A stretch of DNA of 33,865 nt from JBBIOI01 sp037443425 (GTDB taxonomy: Bacteria; Desulfobacterota; BSN033; UBA1163). Position 1 is the stretch's first letter. Every line of letters starts with the position of its first letter. Both the position numbers and the translations under genes were made by a program. Shown one piece after another: positions 17,701 to 25,124 of this stretch. The DNA lies in NCBI GenBank assembly GCA_037443425.1, contig JBBIOI010000024.1, forward strand, positions 1-33,865. The letters run 5' to 3'. The notes below the pieces were generated by a model. It did no database searches. It was not told the DNA's origin and saw nothing but the letters and a program-made list of their open reading frames with translations.

Positions 17701-19059
17701 AGGGATTATTTAGATGAAGAAAGCAGGCGTATTTTGGCTGAACGTGAAATTCAAAGACTAAAAGGGATTAAGCTATCACCTCATTTTGAGTTAACTATTA
17801 TTAGAAAAGATAGAAGTAAAAGAAACGTTGAGATTAGTGCGCGAAGGATAAGGGATCAAAAAGGTGAATCAAATACGATTGTCATCCTTAAAGATATAAC
17901 TGAAAAGAAAAGAATGGAGGAGCAATTTATACAGAGTGAAAAACTAAGGGCACTCGGTGAAATGGCAAGTGGTGTTGCACATGATTTTAACAACGCCCTT
18001 GCAGCCATCCTTGGCAATGCCCAATTACTGCTTTATACGGTTCAGGATGAGAAGGTAAAGGAGAGTTTAAAGATAATAGAAAAGGTTGCAAAAGATAGTG
18101 CTCAGACAGTCCGGAGGCTTCAGGATTTTACAAGGAAGCGAAATGGTGGAAGCCTCCATTTAATAGATATAAATTCAGTAATCCTTGATTCAATAGAAAT
18201 TACTAAGCCAAAGTGGAAAAACGATGCCCAGGCAAAGGGAATTAATATTGAATTAATTTCTGATCTTGGAGATGTATCCCATGTAAAGGGCAATGCCTCC
18301 GAGATGAGAGAGGTTATAACCAACATGATCTTCAACTCGATTGAGGCAATGCCTGAAGGAGGAAGGATTGAGATAAGGACATTTGAGTTAGATGGAAAAG
18401 TATTTATAAGTATTTCTGATAGCGGGATAGGCATGTCAGACGAGGTTAAGAGAAAGGTATTTGAACCGTTTTTTACGACAAAACCATTTACAAATACTGG
18501 TCTTGGATTAAGTATGGCATATGGAATAATAAAAAGATTTGGTGGCGAGATTACAGTAGAAAGCAAGCTTGGGAATGGTTCAAAATTTATAATAAGTTTA
18601 CCTGCGGAAAAAGGAAAAGAGGAGTTACCAGAAAAGGAAGAATTAAAAGAAGAAATAAAGAATATGAAAAATTTAAGGATACTTGTTATAGATGATGAAG
18701 AGACTGTAAGGGATGTTATCGGAAAGGCGCTAAGCAGAGAAGATCATGAGGTCACTTTGGCTAAAAGTGGAGAAGAGGGTCTTAGACTTTTTAGAGAGAA
18801 AGGATTTGATATTGTCCTTACTGATCTTGGTATGCCTGGAATTTCAGGTTGGGATATTTGCAGAATGGTTAAAAATATAAATCCAAATGTAATTGTTGGA
18901 ATGATAACAGGATGGGGGATGGAACTCGACCGTGAGCGGATGAAGGAATGTGGTATCGATTTTTTGATTGCAAAGCCATTTGAGATTGAAAAGATAGGGG
19001 AGACTATTTCTGAATATGTATCTAAAAAGAGCGGATTTTTATCTATTTTCCCGAACTAA
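14758..19059 (+). CDS. Membrane hybrid histidine kinase, dCache-HAMP-PAS-GAF-PAS-GAF-PAS-HisKA-HATPase-REC
   Basis: This is a very large (1433-residue) sensor kinase. Rough layout: transmembrane helix 13-35; extracytoplasmic double-Cache sensor about 40-280; transmembrane helix about 285-305; HAMP 308-358; PAS1 from 359; GAF1 from about 480; PAS2 from about 651 with a Cys-rich PCEDCH motif; GAF2 from about 775; PAS3 from 934; HisKA with MASGVAHDFNNALAAILGN and phospho-His1075; HATPase with DSGIGMS and GLGLSMAYG; receiver domain from about 1302 with LVIDDEE and acceptor Asp1356 in LTDLGMPG. Translation starts at TTG 14758, overlapping the stop of the HTH gene. No separate output domain is present, so the signal must leave through the receiver, a phosphotransfer protein or the coupled HTH protein. 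The ligand is unknown. Confidence 0.95.
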   Translation: MIIKKIKRSFTIKWILLYIFLTTFIISISGFIMLRIYRADLKRSILERQSIEALFMTERIEVFFKKIENQFLFIKKDESFINKNLIHTKRHLENLLYLTDYFSEIALIDHRGYEILSVSYEMERKSFDKIDPVNSEMFKVVSKGRTYYGDLFLTKDLKPSIIIGVPVLSSNNKIAGIIVGKINLESLWKMLIQSQIETRKILYVIDEKGRIIVHSDPMEVIWQFDIERPQIFKEILAERDNIFEYRDYKGINYFVIVRPVGSLGWRLVIQNPSDELMKPIKQLTWSLIQTIFIILVIGLIFSIYISKRFVSPIKRLSTEMGKVPKGDLNIHIKPETEDEIGILTQSFNLMVHELKQSQDKYRRIFEDSKDMIFVISKDGKFLDINKAGLQLLGYEKKEDILNLNIINTFLNPEDHKRFMDEISCRPFIKDFETKLKQKDGKGLDVLITANVIKDNSGEIIYYDGIVKDITPRKRMEQEIYEQANELRILYEFSSLINQSLELNTVLQNSLEKLARLMGFDIGSIFLYNEKEGILEMKYQFGQPESLLKEARYFKYGEGVVGKAIELKRTLISSVDELPPIRLIPLLKEEEIQTIVGVPLLYKGKIVGAISLLGRSVRELDEREIHLIEAIGNQIGLTIENAKLFSEIVRAKSEWERTFDAVTDIIIIRDKDYRIIRANKAAFKRLGLKDDIIGERCFEVFHRLDKPCEDCHISEVTKTKDTFYIEKESKYFNGLFQHFIFPIKDDKGEVIATVEIARDITDEKRRETEKDVLNNINKVLASGLTIKETLKSVYNELKRLVDISRMSISIFSENQKEFTIFALEKDYDYTEMNEGQKFPIKGTIFEKILITGQSFLTNDTNNGESWVAKKLLKEGIKSLLNLPLMYQGKIIGTINFGSKIINAFSENLIDLLKPIVSGLAIFIQNTLLLEEIKRSEEKYRTVVEGTLDGVCVVGDDYRFKYVNEKLEEIQGYSREELIGKDIRDYLDEESRRILAEREIQRLKGIKLSPHFELTIIRKDRSKRNVEISARRIRDQKGESNTIVILKDITEKKRMEEQFIQSEKLRALGEMASGVAHDFNNALAAILGNAQLLLYTVQDEKVKESLKIIEKVAKDSAQTVRRLQDFTRKRNGGSLHLIDINSVILDSIEITKPKWKNDAQAKGINIELISDLGDVSHVKGNASEMREVITNMIFNSIEAMPEGGRIEIRTFELDGKVFISISDSGIGMSDEVKRKVFEPFFTTKPFTNTGLGLSMAYGIIKRFGGEITVESKLGNGSKFIISLPAEKGKEELPEKEELKEEIKNMKNLRILVIDDEETVRDVIGKALSREDHEVTLAKSGEEGLRLFREKGFDIVLTDLGMPGISGWDICRMVKNINPNVIVGMITGWGMELDRERMKECGIDFLIAKPFEIEKIGETISEYVSKKSGFLSIFPN

Positions 19060-19170
19060 GATGGATTTCCTATGAATTTAAAGTATTAGAAAATCTCACA
19101 AACAATGAATCAATACTCTTCTGACTAGACTATTTTCCTATAAACGAGAAATAGAAATATCTTCAATATT

Positions 19171-19284
19171 TATCAGTCATTGTGGGTATCCGAAGGGTGC
19201 GCGGCAATCTGATGAAGTCATTTCGAGCCCGAAGGGCCTGGCAATCTTATAGGTTTCTTGTTTAGCTCTGAATGAAAATTTGAC
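19171..19284 (+). repeat. Intergenic repeat copy 2 (TCATTGCGAG family)
   Basis: A degraded half copy (TCATTGTGGG, 19174 on) is followed by a fuller one from about 19216: GTCATTTCGAGCCCGAAGGG, then GGCAATCTTATAGGTTTCTT and GTTTAGCTC. The second part matches 26561-26632 almost base for base over about 68 nt. It fills most of the 19060-19340 spacer and contributes the -35 of the hisC promoter. Confidence 0.8.
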
Positions 19285-19307
19285 TTATTTACTAAATCCG
19301 TTAAAAT
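19280..19307 (+). promoter_or_regulatory. Candidate promoter of hisC
   Basis: TTGACT (19280-19285), 16-nt spacer, TAAAAT (19302-19307). The -35 lies at the edge of intergenic repeat copy 2. Confidence 0.5.
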
Positions 19308-19340
19308 TTAAAAGATTTAAATTATAGAAAGGATAAAAGA

Positions 19341-20450
19341 TTGAATATAGAAAAACTTGCGCGAAGAGGTATTTTAAAAATTACTCCCTACATACCTGGT
19401 AAATCAATCGAGGAGGCAAAAGAGGAGGTTAAAGCGAAAAGATGGATTAAGATTGCCTCAAATGAGAATCTTCTTGGACCATCACCAAAGGCTTTAAAGG
19501 CAATAATGAAGGAGTTACCAAATATTCATCTCTATCCAGAGGCATCGTGTGCAGAACTAAGAAATGCTATAGCCAAAAAATTTAAAATCTCCAGCGATAT
19601 GATTGTCATATCAAATGGGGTAGATAATGTGATTCTTCTTATTGGAGCTGCATTTGTAAATGAGGGCGAAGAGGTTATTATGGCTGATCCTACCTTCCCT
19701 GTATATACAAATGTTACACAAATAATGGGAGGTAAACCAATTAAGATAAAGTTAAAAGATTTTAGACATGACCTTGAGGGGATGCTAAAAAGGGTAAATA
19801 AAAAGACTAAACTTGTTTTTATTTGTAACCCCAATAATCCAACAGGGACAATTATATCAAAAGAGGAATTGGATAAATTTCTCTCAATGCTTCCCGAAAG
19901 AGTTATTGTGATTTTAGACGAGGCCTATGGAGAGTTTGTTAATGATCCAAATTATCCTCAGAGTTTGGACTATATTAAAAAGGGGAAAAAATTGATTGTG
20001 CTAAGAACTTTTTCAAAGGTATATGGACTTGCTGGATTAAGGATTGGTTATGCAATCGGAAGGAGTGATTTGATTCGTTGTCTGTATCAGGTAAGAGATC
20101 CTTTCCCTGTTGGTAGACTTGCTCAGGTGGCAGCGGTCTCAGCAATAGATGATAGGTCTCATATTGAGAAGTCCATAAAACTGGTTTCTGAGGGAAGGCA
20201 GTATTTTTACAGGGAATTGAAAAGATTAGGTTTTAATTACGTAGAAAGTCAAGCAAACTTTGTTTTTATTGATTTTGGGATAGATTCAGGCAAACTGGCT
20301 CAGGCCCTATTAGAGGAGGGCATTATTATAAGACCTGGTAAGATGTGGGGTTATCCAAATTATGCGCGTGTAACAATAGGAAGGATGAAAGATAATCAGA
20401 AGTTTATTAAGACCTTAGAAAAATTAAAGAAAATAGGTTTTTTTAAATAA
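19341..20450 (+). CDS. hisC: Histidinol-phosphate aminotransferase
   Basis: This 369-residue class I/II PLP aminotransferase converts imidazole-acetol phosphate to histidinol phosphate in histidine synthesis. It shows IASNENLLGPSPKALKA at the N-terminus, ISNGVDNVILL, CNPNNPTGT, ILDEAYGEF and the PLP lysine Lys226 in RTFSKVYGLAGLRIGY, with the C-terminal block IIRPGKMWG and RVTIGR. The start is TTG 19341 with AGAAAGGATAAA upstream; no ATG fits. No other his gene is nearby. HisC-like enzymes sometimes act on aromatic amino acids, so the substrate could be broader. Confidence 0.9.
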   Translation: MNIEKLARRGILKITPYIPGKSIEEAKEEVKAKRWIKIASNENLLGPSPKALKAIMKELPNIHLYPEASCAELRNAIAKKFKISSDMIVISNGVDNVILLIGAAFVNEGEEVIMADPTFPVYTNVTQIMGGKPIKIKLKDFRHDLEGMLKRVNKKTKLVFICNPNNPTGTIISKEELDKFLSMLPERVIVILDEAYGEFVNDPNYPQSLDYIKKGKKLIVLRTFSKVYGLAGLRIGYAIGRSDLIRCLYQVRDPFPVGRLAQVAAVSAIDDRSHIEKSIKLVSEGRQYFYRELKRLGFNYVESQANFVFIDFGIDSGKLAQALLEEGIIIRPGKMWGYPNYARVTIGRMKDNQKFIKTLEKLKKIGFFK

Positions 20451-20462
20451 TCTCATAACTTT

Positions 20463-21167
20463 TTAGCCCCCCATTTTATCTGCAAGAAGGATTGCCTCTG
20501 CTACCTCCCTCATAGTCTTTCTGCTATCCATACTTGCCTTTCTGATCCTTTTGAAAGCTTCATCCTCACTTAGGCCATGACGTTTCATTAAAATACCTTT
20601 AGCCCTTTCAACTAATTTTCGGACCTCCAATTCTTCCTGTATTACTTTGGTTTTTACCATGAGTTCTGTATTTTCAATACAAATTGCTGCCTGACTTGCA
20701 ACTGCACTGAGAATGTCTTTTTCTGTTTCTGTAAATTCATGGGGATAAGAGGTATAGCAGTTGATGACACCAATAACCTTATCCTTTACAGAGAGGGGAA
20801 CACTTAACATCGATACAAGACCCAGTTTTTTTGCCAACTCTTTCTCTTTGTAAAGTGGCTCTTTTAATACATCTAGTATTGCAAGGGGTTTATTCGTTTT
20901 TGCAACATGTCCTACAACGCCTTCCCCGAGTTTAAGGCTTCTCTCTTTTAGGTATTCTTCACTCATGGTCTGGGTTGCACGAATTTTTAAAGCCCCTTCC
21001 TTTTCATCCAATATCCATAAGGAACATATTTTTGAATCCATAACCTTTGCAGTTACAGTAACAATCAATTTTAGTATATCGTCCAGATAACGGTCCGATG
21101 AGATAGCCTTACTGATTTCAGTTAGTGCCTTTATCTGTTTTTTATAAGAAGTTCGCTTATATAGCAA
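20463..21167 (-). CDS. GAF-ANTAR regulator (putative RNA-binding antiterminator)
   Basis: This 234-residue cytoplasmic protein has an N-terminal GAF domain (about 15-165; LGEGVVGHVAKTNKPLAILD, SMLSVPLSVKDKVIGVIN) and a C-terminal ANTAR domain (about 175-230; VERAKGILMKRHGLSEDEAF). ANTAR domains bind paired hexaloop hairpins in nascent RNA and prevent termination. The start is TTG 21165-21167 with AAAGGTG 5 nt upstream. It lies convergent to hisC (12 nt apart) and divergent from glnA, which suggests a nitrogen-related target, but I could not see an obvious paired-hexaloop leader in the spacer. The GAF ligand is unknown. Confidence 0.92.
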   Translation of the reverse strand: MLYKRTSYKKQIKALTEISKAISSDRYLDDILKLIVTVTAKVMDSKICSLWILDEKEGALKIRATQTMSEEYLKERSLKLGEGVVGHVAKTNKPLAILDVLKEPLYKEKELAKKLGLVSMLSVPLSVKDKVIGVINCYTSYPHEFTETEKDILSAVASQAAICIENTELMVKTKVIQEELEVRKLVERAKGILMKRHGLSEDEAFKRIRKASMDSRKTMREVAEAILLADKMGG

Positions 21168-21200
21168 GGTTGCACCTTTAGGGCCTAATTTTCTGAATTA

Positions 21201-21229
21201 ATTTAACCAAAAAAATTATTTACTGTCAA
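21201..21229 (-). promoter_or_regulatory. Promoter of the GAF-ANTAR gene
   Basis: On the minus strand, TTGACA (21224-21229), 17-nt spacer, TTAAAT (21201-21206), about 35 nt before the TTG start. The leader contains a short TTAG-GCC-CTAA hairpin. Confidence 0.6.
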
Positions 21230-21238
21230 CATCGTGAG

Positions 21239-21435
21239 ATGAGACCTCTGAAAAATATTTAAAAATCTTTTCATAGTGGGGATGAAGTGAAAAAGCCTTC
21301 GAGCTTTATATAAATTGAACGATCCCAAATGGTAATTGCGATGCGAAGCCGAAGCACCCATTAAATTGTTATTCCGAGCAAATAGAGGAATCTATGGGAT
21401 TGCCACGCACCCTTTGGGTGCTCGCAATGACAAGG
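21239..21435 (-). repeat. Intergenic repeat copy 3, compound
   Basis: The first part, GAGACCTCTGAAAAATATTT then CATAGTGGGG and GAAAAAGCCTTC, matches the reverse complement of 8441-8493. A second block (21318-21360) has GCGAAGCCGAAGCA. A third (21375-21435), reverse-complemented, reads TCATTGCGAGCACCCAAAGG, GTGCGTGGCAATCC and CATAGATTCC, the core of the family in opposite orientation to copies 2 and 5. Confidence 0.75.
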
Positions 21436-21512
21436 CCGCCATAAAGAATTTGCCAGATACTCCATATAACCTCATCACGGAAAAAAGGATGCTTACTTTA
21501 AAATTTGCTTAT

Positions 21513-21542
21513 TTGACCGCATCAATGAAATTATGCTAAATT
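21513..21542 (+). promoter_or_regulatory. Candidate promoter of glnA
   Basis: TTGACC (21513-21518), 18-nt spacer, TAAATT (21537-21542) preceded by TGC, about 37 nt before ATG 21579. AAGGGGG serves as ribosome site. Confidence 0.45.
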
Positions 21543-21578
21543 AAAAAATAATTTTATATAGTTAAGGGGGAAAATTAT

Positions 21579-22910
21579 ATGTCTAATCTCACAAAAAAAG
21601 ATGTCCTTCGGCTTGCAAAGGAGAAGAATGTAAGATTCGTAAGACTCTGGTTTACTGATATCCTCGGTTTCCTGAAGAGTTTTGCCATTACAATAAGGGA
21701 ACTCGAAAGGGCACTCAATGAAGGGATGGGCTTTGATGGTTCTTCAATCCTCGGTTTTGTAAGGATAGATGAAAGTGATATGATTGCCATGCCTGATCCA
21801 TCGACTTTTAAAATCCTTCCTTGGAAGGCTAATGGTCATGTTGTTGCTGCTATGTTCTGTGACGTCCTTGAACCTGATGGAAGACCCCATCAGGGTGATC
21901 CGAGATGGGTTTTAAAGAAGAACCTTAAACGGGCAAAAGACATGGGGTTTACATTCTATGTGGGGCCCGAGCTTGAGTATTTTTATTTCCAGAGATCTAC
22001 GGGAAAGCCAGAGCCCCTTGATGCAGGGGGGTATTTTGATTTAACTCCTCTTGATGTAGCAAGTGACCTAAGAAAACAGACCGTAATAATGCTTGAAGAG
22101 ATGGGCATTCCAGTAGAATATAGTCATCATGAAGTTGCACCAAGTCAACATGAGATTGATTTGAAATATTCAGAGGCCCTTACGATGGCGGACCACACAA
22201 TGATATATAGGCTTGTTGTAAAGGAAGTTGCTCTAAAAAATAACGTTTACGCAAGCTTTATGCCTAAGCCAATTTATGGAGTAAATGGCAGCGGGATGCA
22301 TACACATCAATCTCTATTTAAAGGAAACAGAAATGCCTTTTTTGATCCTAAGGATAAATATCATCTTTCTGATATTGCAAAGCACTATATTGCAGGCCTT
22401 ATGAAACATGCAAAAGAGATAACTTTAATTACTAACCAATGGGTAAATTCTTACAAGCGATTAGTCCCGGGCTATGAGGCACCTGTATATATATCGTGGG
22501 CTTTAAGAAATAGGTCAGATCTTATCAGGATTCCTGTATACAAACCTGGTAAGGAATCAGCTACACGTGTGGAGTATCGTTCACCAGATCCTGCCTGCAA
22601 TCCTTATCTTGCTTTTGCAGTTATGCTTGCTGCTGGATTAGAGGGGATAGAGAAGAAATATCCTTTAAGCGACCCTATAGAGAGAAATGTATATGAGATG
22701 AGCGAGAGCGAAAGAAAGAAGTATAAAATCGAATCACTTCCAGAGGATCTCTATGAAGCCATCCAGATAACAGAAAAGAGCGAACTTGTAAGAAGGGCCC
22801 TTGGAGACCATGTATTTGAGAGGTTTATCGAGAATAAAAAGGTTGAATGGGAAAGATATCGTGCTCGTGTAACTGATTACGAACTCGAACAATACTTTTC
22901 AATATTATAA
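21579..22910 (+). CDS. glnA: Type I glutamine synthetase
   Basis: This 443-residue enzyme condenses glutamate and ammonia to glutamine using ATP. GSI features are RLWFTDILGFLKSF, GMGFDGSSILGF, GPELEYFYF, the metal-binding HHEVAPSQHEID, NGSGMHTHQSLF, and EYRSPDPACNPYLAF. The length and the C-terminal region (NVYEMSESERKKYKIESLP) are those of the shorter GSI-alpha type, and the NLYDLP-type adenylylation loop is absent, so control by adenylylation is unlikely; feedback inhibition is more probable. It has a strong AAGGGGG ribosome site. A B3/4-domain gene follows 54 nt downstream, and a GAF-ANTAR gene is divergent. Confidence 0.95.
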   Translation: MSNLTKKDVLRLAKEKNVRFVRLWFTDILGFLKSFAITIRELERALNEGMGFDGSSILGFVRIDESDMIAMPDPSTFKILPWKANGHVVAAMFCDVLEPDGRPHQGDPRWVLKKNLKRAKDMGFTFYVGPELEYFYFQRSTGKPEPLDAGGYFDLTPLDVASDLRKQTVIMLEEMGIPVEYSHHEVAPSQHEIDLKYSEALTMADHTMIYRLVVKEVALKNNVYASFMPKPIYGVNGSGMHTHQSLFKGNRNAFFDPKDKYHLSDIAKHYIAGLMKHAKEITLITNQWVNSYKRLVPGYEAPVYISWALRNRSDLIRIPVYKPGKESATRVEYRSPDPACNPYLAFAVMLAAGLEGIEKKYPLSDPIERNVYEMSESERKKYKIESLPEDLYEAIQITEKSELVRRALGDHVFERFIENKKVEWERYRARVTDYELEQYFSIL

Positions 22911-22964
22911 TAGATCGATAATTTGGCAAATTTTTAGTGACGTATTACTATAAATAGGAAAAAA

Positions 22965-23627
22965 ATGTCAGAATGGATAGATTTTTCAATTACTGATGCC
23001 TACAAAGAGAAGTATCCAGGTGTGCCATTTGGTTTGACACTCATTTTAGACTGTAAACCCCTAAAAGAGGGCCTCGAGTTTGATAAGTATAAGAGGGCCC
23101 TCCTCCGAAAGATGCGAAAGAGAGAGACACTTGCGGATATTTCAAAACGTATAGATATTTATGATAGATTTTTCCAGAGCTTTGTGTATTCCTGTCCTCT
23201 TGTACAGCATCTTAAGAGAACGGTTAATAGTGGATTCCCGAAATATAATCTTATAATTGATGCCCACTTTATGGCAGAGATGTGTGCTGGGATACTGGTA
23301 GCAGTTACTGATTACGATCGGATTGAAGGCAGACTCATACTTGATATAGCCCGCGAGGGTGAGATGAGTATGGGTATGGGTAGTCGAAAATTTATATTGA
23401 AGAAAGGGGAAATCGTTCTGAGAGATGAAAAGGATATTATCTGTGTACTCTGTCAGGGTGCGGATGAGAAAACAAAGGTAAGGGATGATACACGTAATGT
23501 GCTCTTTTATTCATTCGGTGTCCCTGGAATTGATAGAATCTTTATTGAAGAAGGATTGAATATTGCAGCACAAACCATGATAAATTTTGGTCTTGGAACG
23601 TTTAAGGGATTAGAGATATTTTTTTAA
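22965..23627 (+). CDS. B3/4-domain protein (PheRS beta-like, possible tRNA editing)
   Basis: This 220-residue stand-alone protein resembles the B3/4 domain of phenylalanyl-tRNA synthetase beta, the part that hydrolyses misacylated tRNA. I base this on the central segment: YNLIIDAHFMAEMCAGILVA, then LDIAREGEMSMGM, KKGEIVLRDEKDI and RDDTRNVLFYSFGVPG. The N-terminus (MSEWIDFSITDAYKEKYPG) is family-typical. Function is undetermined; free-standing relatives may edit aminoacyl-tRNA or act on small amino-acid derivatives. It sits 54 nt after glnA in the same orientation and is probably cotranscribed. No Shine-Dalgarno sequence is obvious (GGAAAAAA precedes the ATG). Confidence 0.75.
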   Translation: MSEWIDFSITDAYKEKYPGVPFGLTLILDCKPLKEGLEFDKYKRALLRKMRKRETLADISKRIDIYDRFFQSFVYSCPLVQHLKRTVNSGFPKYNLIIDAHFMAEMCAGILVAVTDYDRIEGRLILDIAREGEMSMGMGSRKFILKKGEIVLRDEKDIICVLCQGADEKTKVRDDTRNVLFYSFGVPGIDRIFIEEGLNIAAQTMINFGLGTFKGLEIFF

Positions 23628-23635
23628 AAAGAACA

Positions 23636-23724
23636 TGTCTTTCGAGCGAAGATTATTTTTCATTTAGAGCTAATCGAGGAATCTATGAGGTTGCCACGTA
23701 CCCTCTTGTGTGCTCGCAATGACT
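23636..23724 (-). repeat. Intergenic repeat copy 4 (TCATTGCGAG family)
   Basis: Reverse-complemented, it reads GTCATTGCGAGCACACAAG, GGTACGTGGCAACCTC, ATAGATTCCTCGATTAGCTC, the same arrangement as the third block of copy 3. It takes up the first half of the 23628-23856 spacer; a short tandem GTCTCTATG duplication and a tRNA promoter fill the rest. Confidence 0.75.
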
Positions 23725-23805
23725 GATAAAAAAGACGGTTTTGATCCTGCCTACACAGTCTCTCATTGACTTTTTTGTAGGTCTCTATGGTCTCTATGGC
23801 TGGTC

Positions 23806-23834
23806 TTGACAAAAAAGGGAAAAAAAGCTATTGA
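23806..23834 (+). promoter_or_regulatory. Candidate promoter of tRNA-Gly
   Basis: TTGACA (23806-23811), 17-nt spacer, TATTGA (23829-23834), about 23 nt before the tRNA 5' end. Confidence 0.45.
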
Positions 23835-23856
23835 AAATCTGGATAGTAAAAAGTAA

Positions 23857-23932
23857 GCGGGCATAGCTCAGCTGGTAGAGCATCGGCTTCCCAAGCCGAG
23901 GGTCGCGGGTTCGATCCCCGTTGCCCGCTCCA
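23857..23932 (+). tRNA. tRNA-Gly (anticodon CCC)
   Basis: The cloverleaf is complete: acceptor GCGGGCA pairs with TGCCCGC, D-arm GCTCAGCTGGTAGAGC, anticodon loop TTCCCAA with CCC at 23890-23892, T-arm with GGTTCGATCC, encoded CCA at 23930-23932. 76 nt. Confidence 0.97.
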
Positions 23933-23986
23933 GTAAAGCTCCTCCTATTCTATCATTTTAAAGGTATTATCTTATGGAAATCTTAT

Positions 23987-25054
23987 TTAAATAGATGTGT
24001 TATCATCTCGTTTTAAATTTTTTCGTGAGGTAAAACTTTCAAACATTGCCTTTTTTACCTCTTCGAGTGCTAAAAGTGACTTCACCATTACCAGTGGAAT
24101 TCCGAGGTATGAAGCAATTGGTTCAAGTAGTAGATAAACCTCTTCTCTTTTAACCATCAATTCTTGAGGCAATAATTTTATTTCTTCAATCAGATTTAAA
24201 AAAGAGTTTTGGAAATTCAATTGATAATCCTTGGGCGATGATACATCTGCGTTTATGATCAAACCTGTGTTGTGGTCTACATAAAGAAACATGGTCGGGT
24301 AATATGGTCTTTCTTCACCCTCCCTAACTGGCATATATGCGTAGAAAAGGTCAATCTCCCATATGCTTGGTTTCTTAGGATATGTCTTTTTAATTTTCAT
24401 TAGACGGATTTCGTCAAGAGGGAGGGACATTAATTCTAATCTTCTCGGGGAAGGAAATTTTACCCACTTATCTCGCCATATAAGATTTCCACCTTTTCCC
24501 TCAGGTGTACGTACAAGAAGGCAATCTCTAAAAGGGGGATTAATAAGGTGCCAGCTCTCTTTAAAGTTTAAGGCCACCTCTTTTGCCTGCCTTAGAATAA
24601 TATTTAGAAACACCACTTCTTCTTTATTGAGAAACCATGGGAAATATCCAGGTTTATAACTTCTAAATAAAGGCCAGGCCTTTTCACCTTTAAAACTCAG
24701 ACCAAGGCGCTTTATAACATCCTTATCTTTCTTTTGCAGGTCACTCTTGTTTTCAAATGTAACCGAAATAGATTTTTGACAAAGAAAGGCATCTACCTGA
24801 TCTATCAGTCTCTTACCTGAAGATTGCAGTCTGAGATACCCTTCCAGACCTTCCAATCCAAGATATCCATTCAGACCGAATACTTCTCCTAATGATCCCA
24901 TCACACAACAATAAGCGATTTCACCACTTACAGGATCCTGGACACCAAATAGCTCACTATCGTCCATCCAGTTCCAGCAATTTATTTTTCTGAATTCAAT
25001 TGCAGCTTCATATAATTCTTTCCATTCTTGATCAGAAGGTGTTGAATTTTGCAT
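23987..25054 (-). CDS. Uncharacterized DUF7309/DUF6930-like protein
   Basis: This 355-residue soluble protein has no recognised catalytic motif. The N-terminal third (WKELYEAAIEFRK, WMDDSELFGVQDP, IAYCCVMGSLGE, GLNGYLGLEGLEGYL) resembles DUF7309. The middle and C-terminal parts (FPWFLNKEEVVFLNIILRQA, CLLVRTPEG, IWEIDLFYAYMPVREGEERP, LYVDHNTGLIINAD) resemble DUF6930. Family names are from memory, so they are tentative. No signal peptide or membrane helix is seen. AGAAAGGA precedes the start. It is the last of three minus-strand genes with an M24 peptidase and a TPR protein, 70 nt after the peptidase stop, so cotranscription is possible. Function unknown. Confidence 0.8.
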   Translation of the reverse strand: MQNSTPSDQEWKELYEAAIEFRKINCWNWMDDSELFGVQDPVSGEIAYCCVMGSLGEVFGLNGYLGLEGLEGYLRLQSSGKRLIDQVDAFLCQKSISVTFENKSDLQKKDKDVIKRLGLSFKGEKAWPLFRSYKPGYFPWFLNKEEVVFLNIILRQAKEVALNFKESWHLINPPFRDCLLVRTPEGKGGNLIWRDKWVKFPSPRRLELMSLPLDEIRLMKIKKTYPKKPSIWEIDLFYAYMPVREGEERPYYPTMFLYVDHNTGLIINADVSSPKDYQLNFQNSFLNLIEEIKLLPQELMVKREEVYLLLEPIASYLGIPLVMVKSLLALEEVKKAMFESFTSRKNLKRDDNTSI

Positions 25055-25124
25055 TGGATTTTTCCTTTCTACAATCCTTTTTTATGAAACATTAAAGCCC
25101 TCTTGAAAGGATTATGTTTGGTTA

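Noticed and set aside
18120..18566. 148-residue antisense frame in the hybrid kinase
   Set aside because: A shadow of the HATPase domain coding sequence with no start signal of its own.
21336..21539. Possible 67-residue plus-strand protein
   Set aside because: Repeat copy 3 and the glnA promoter region read in frame; no support as a gene.
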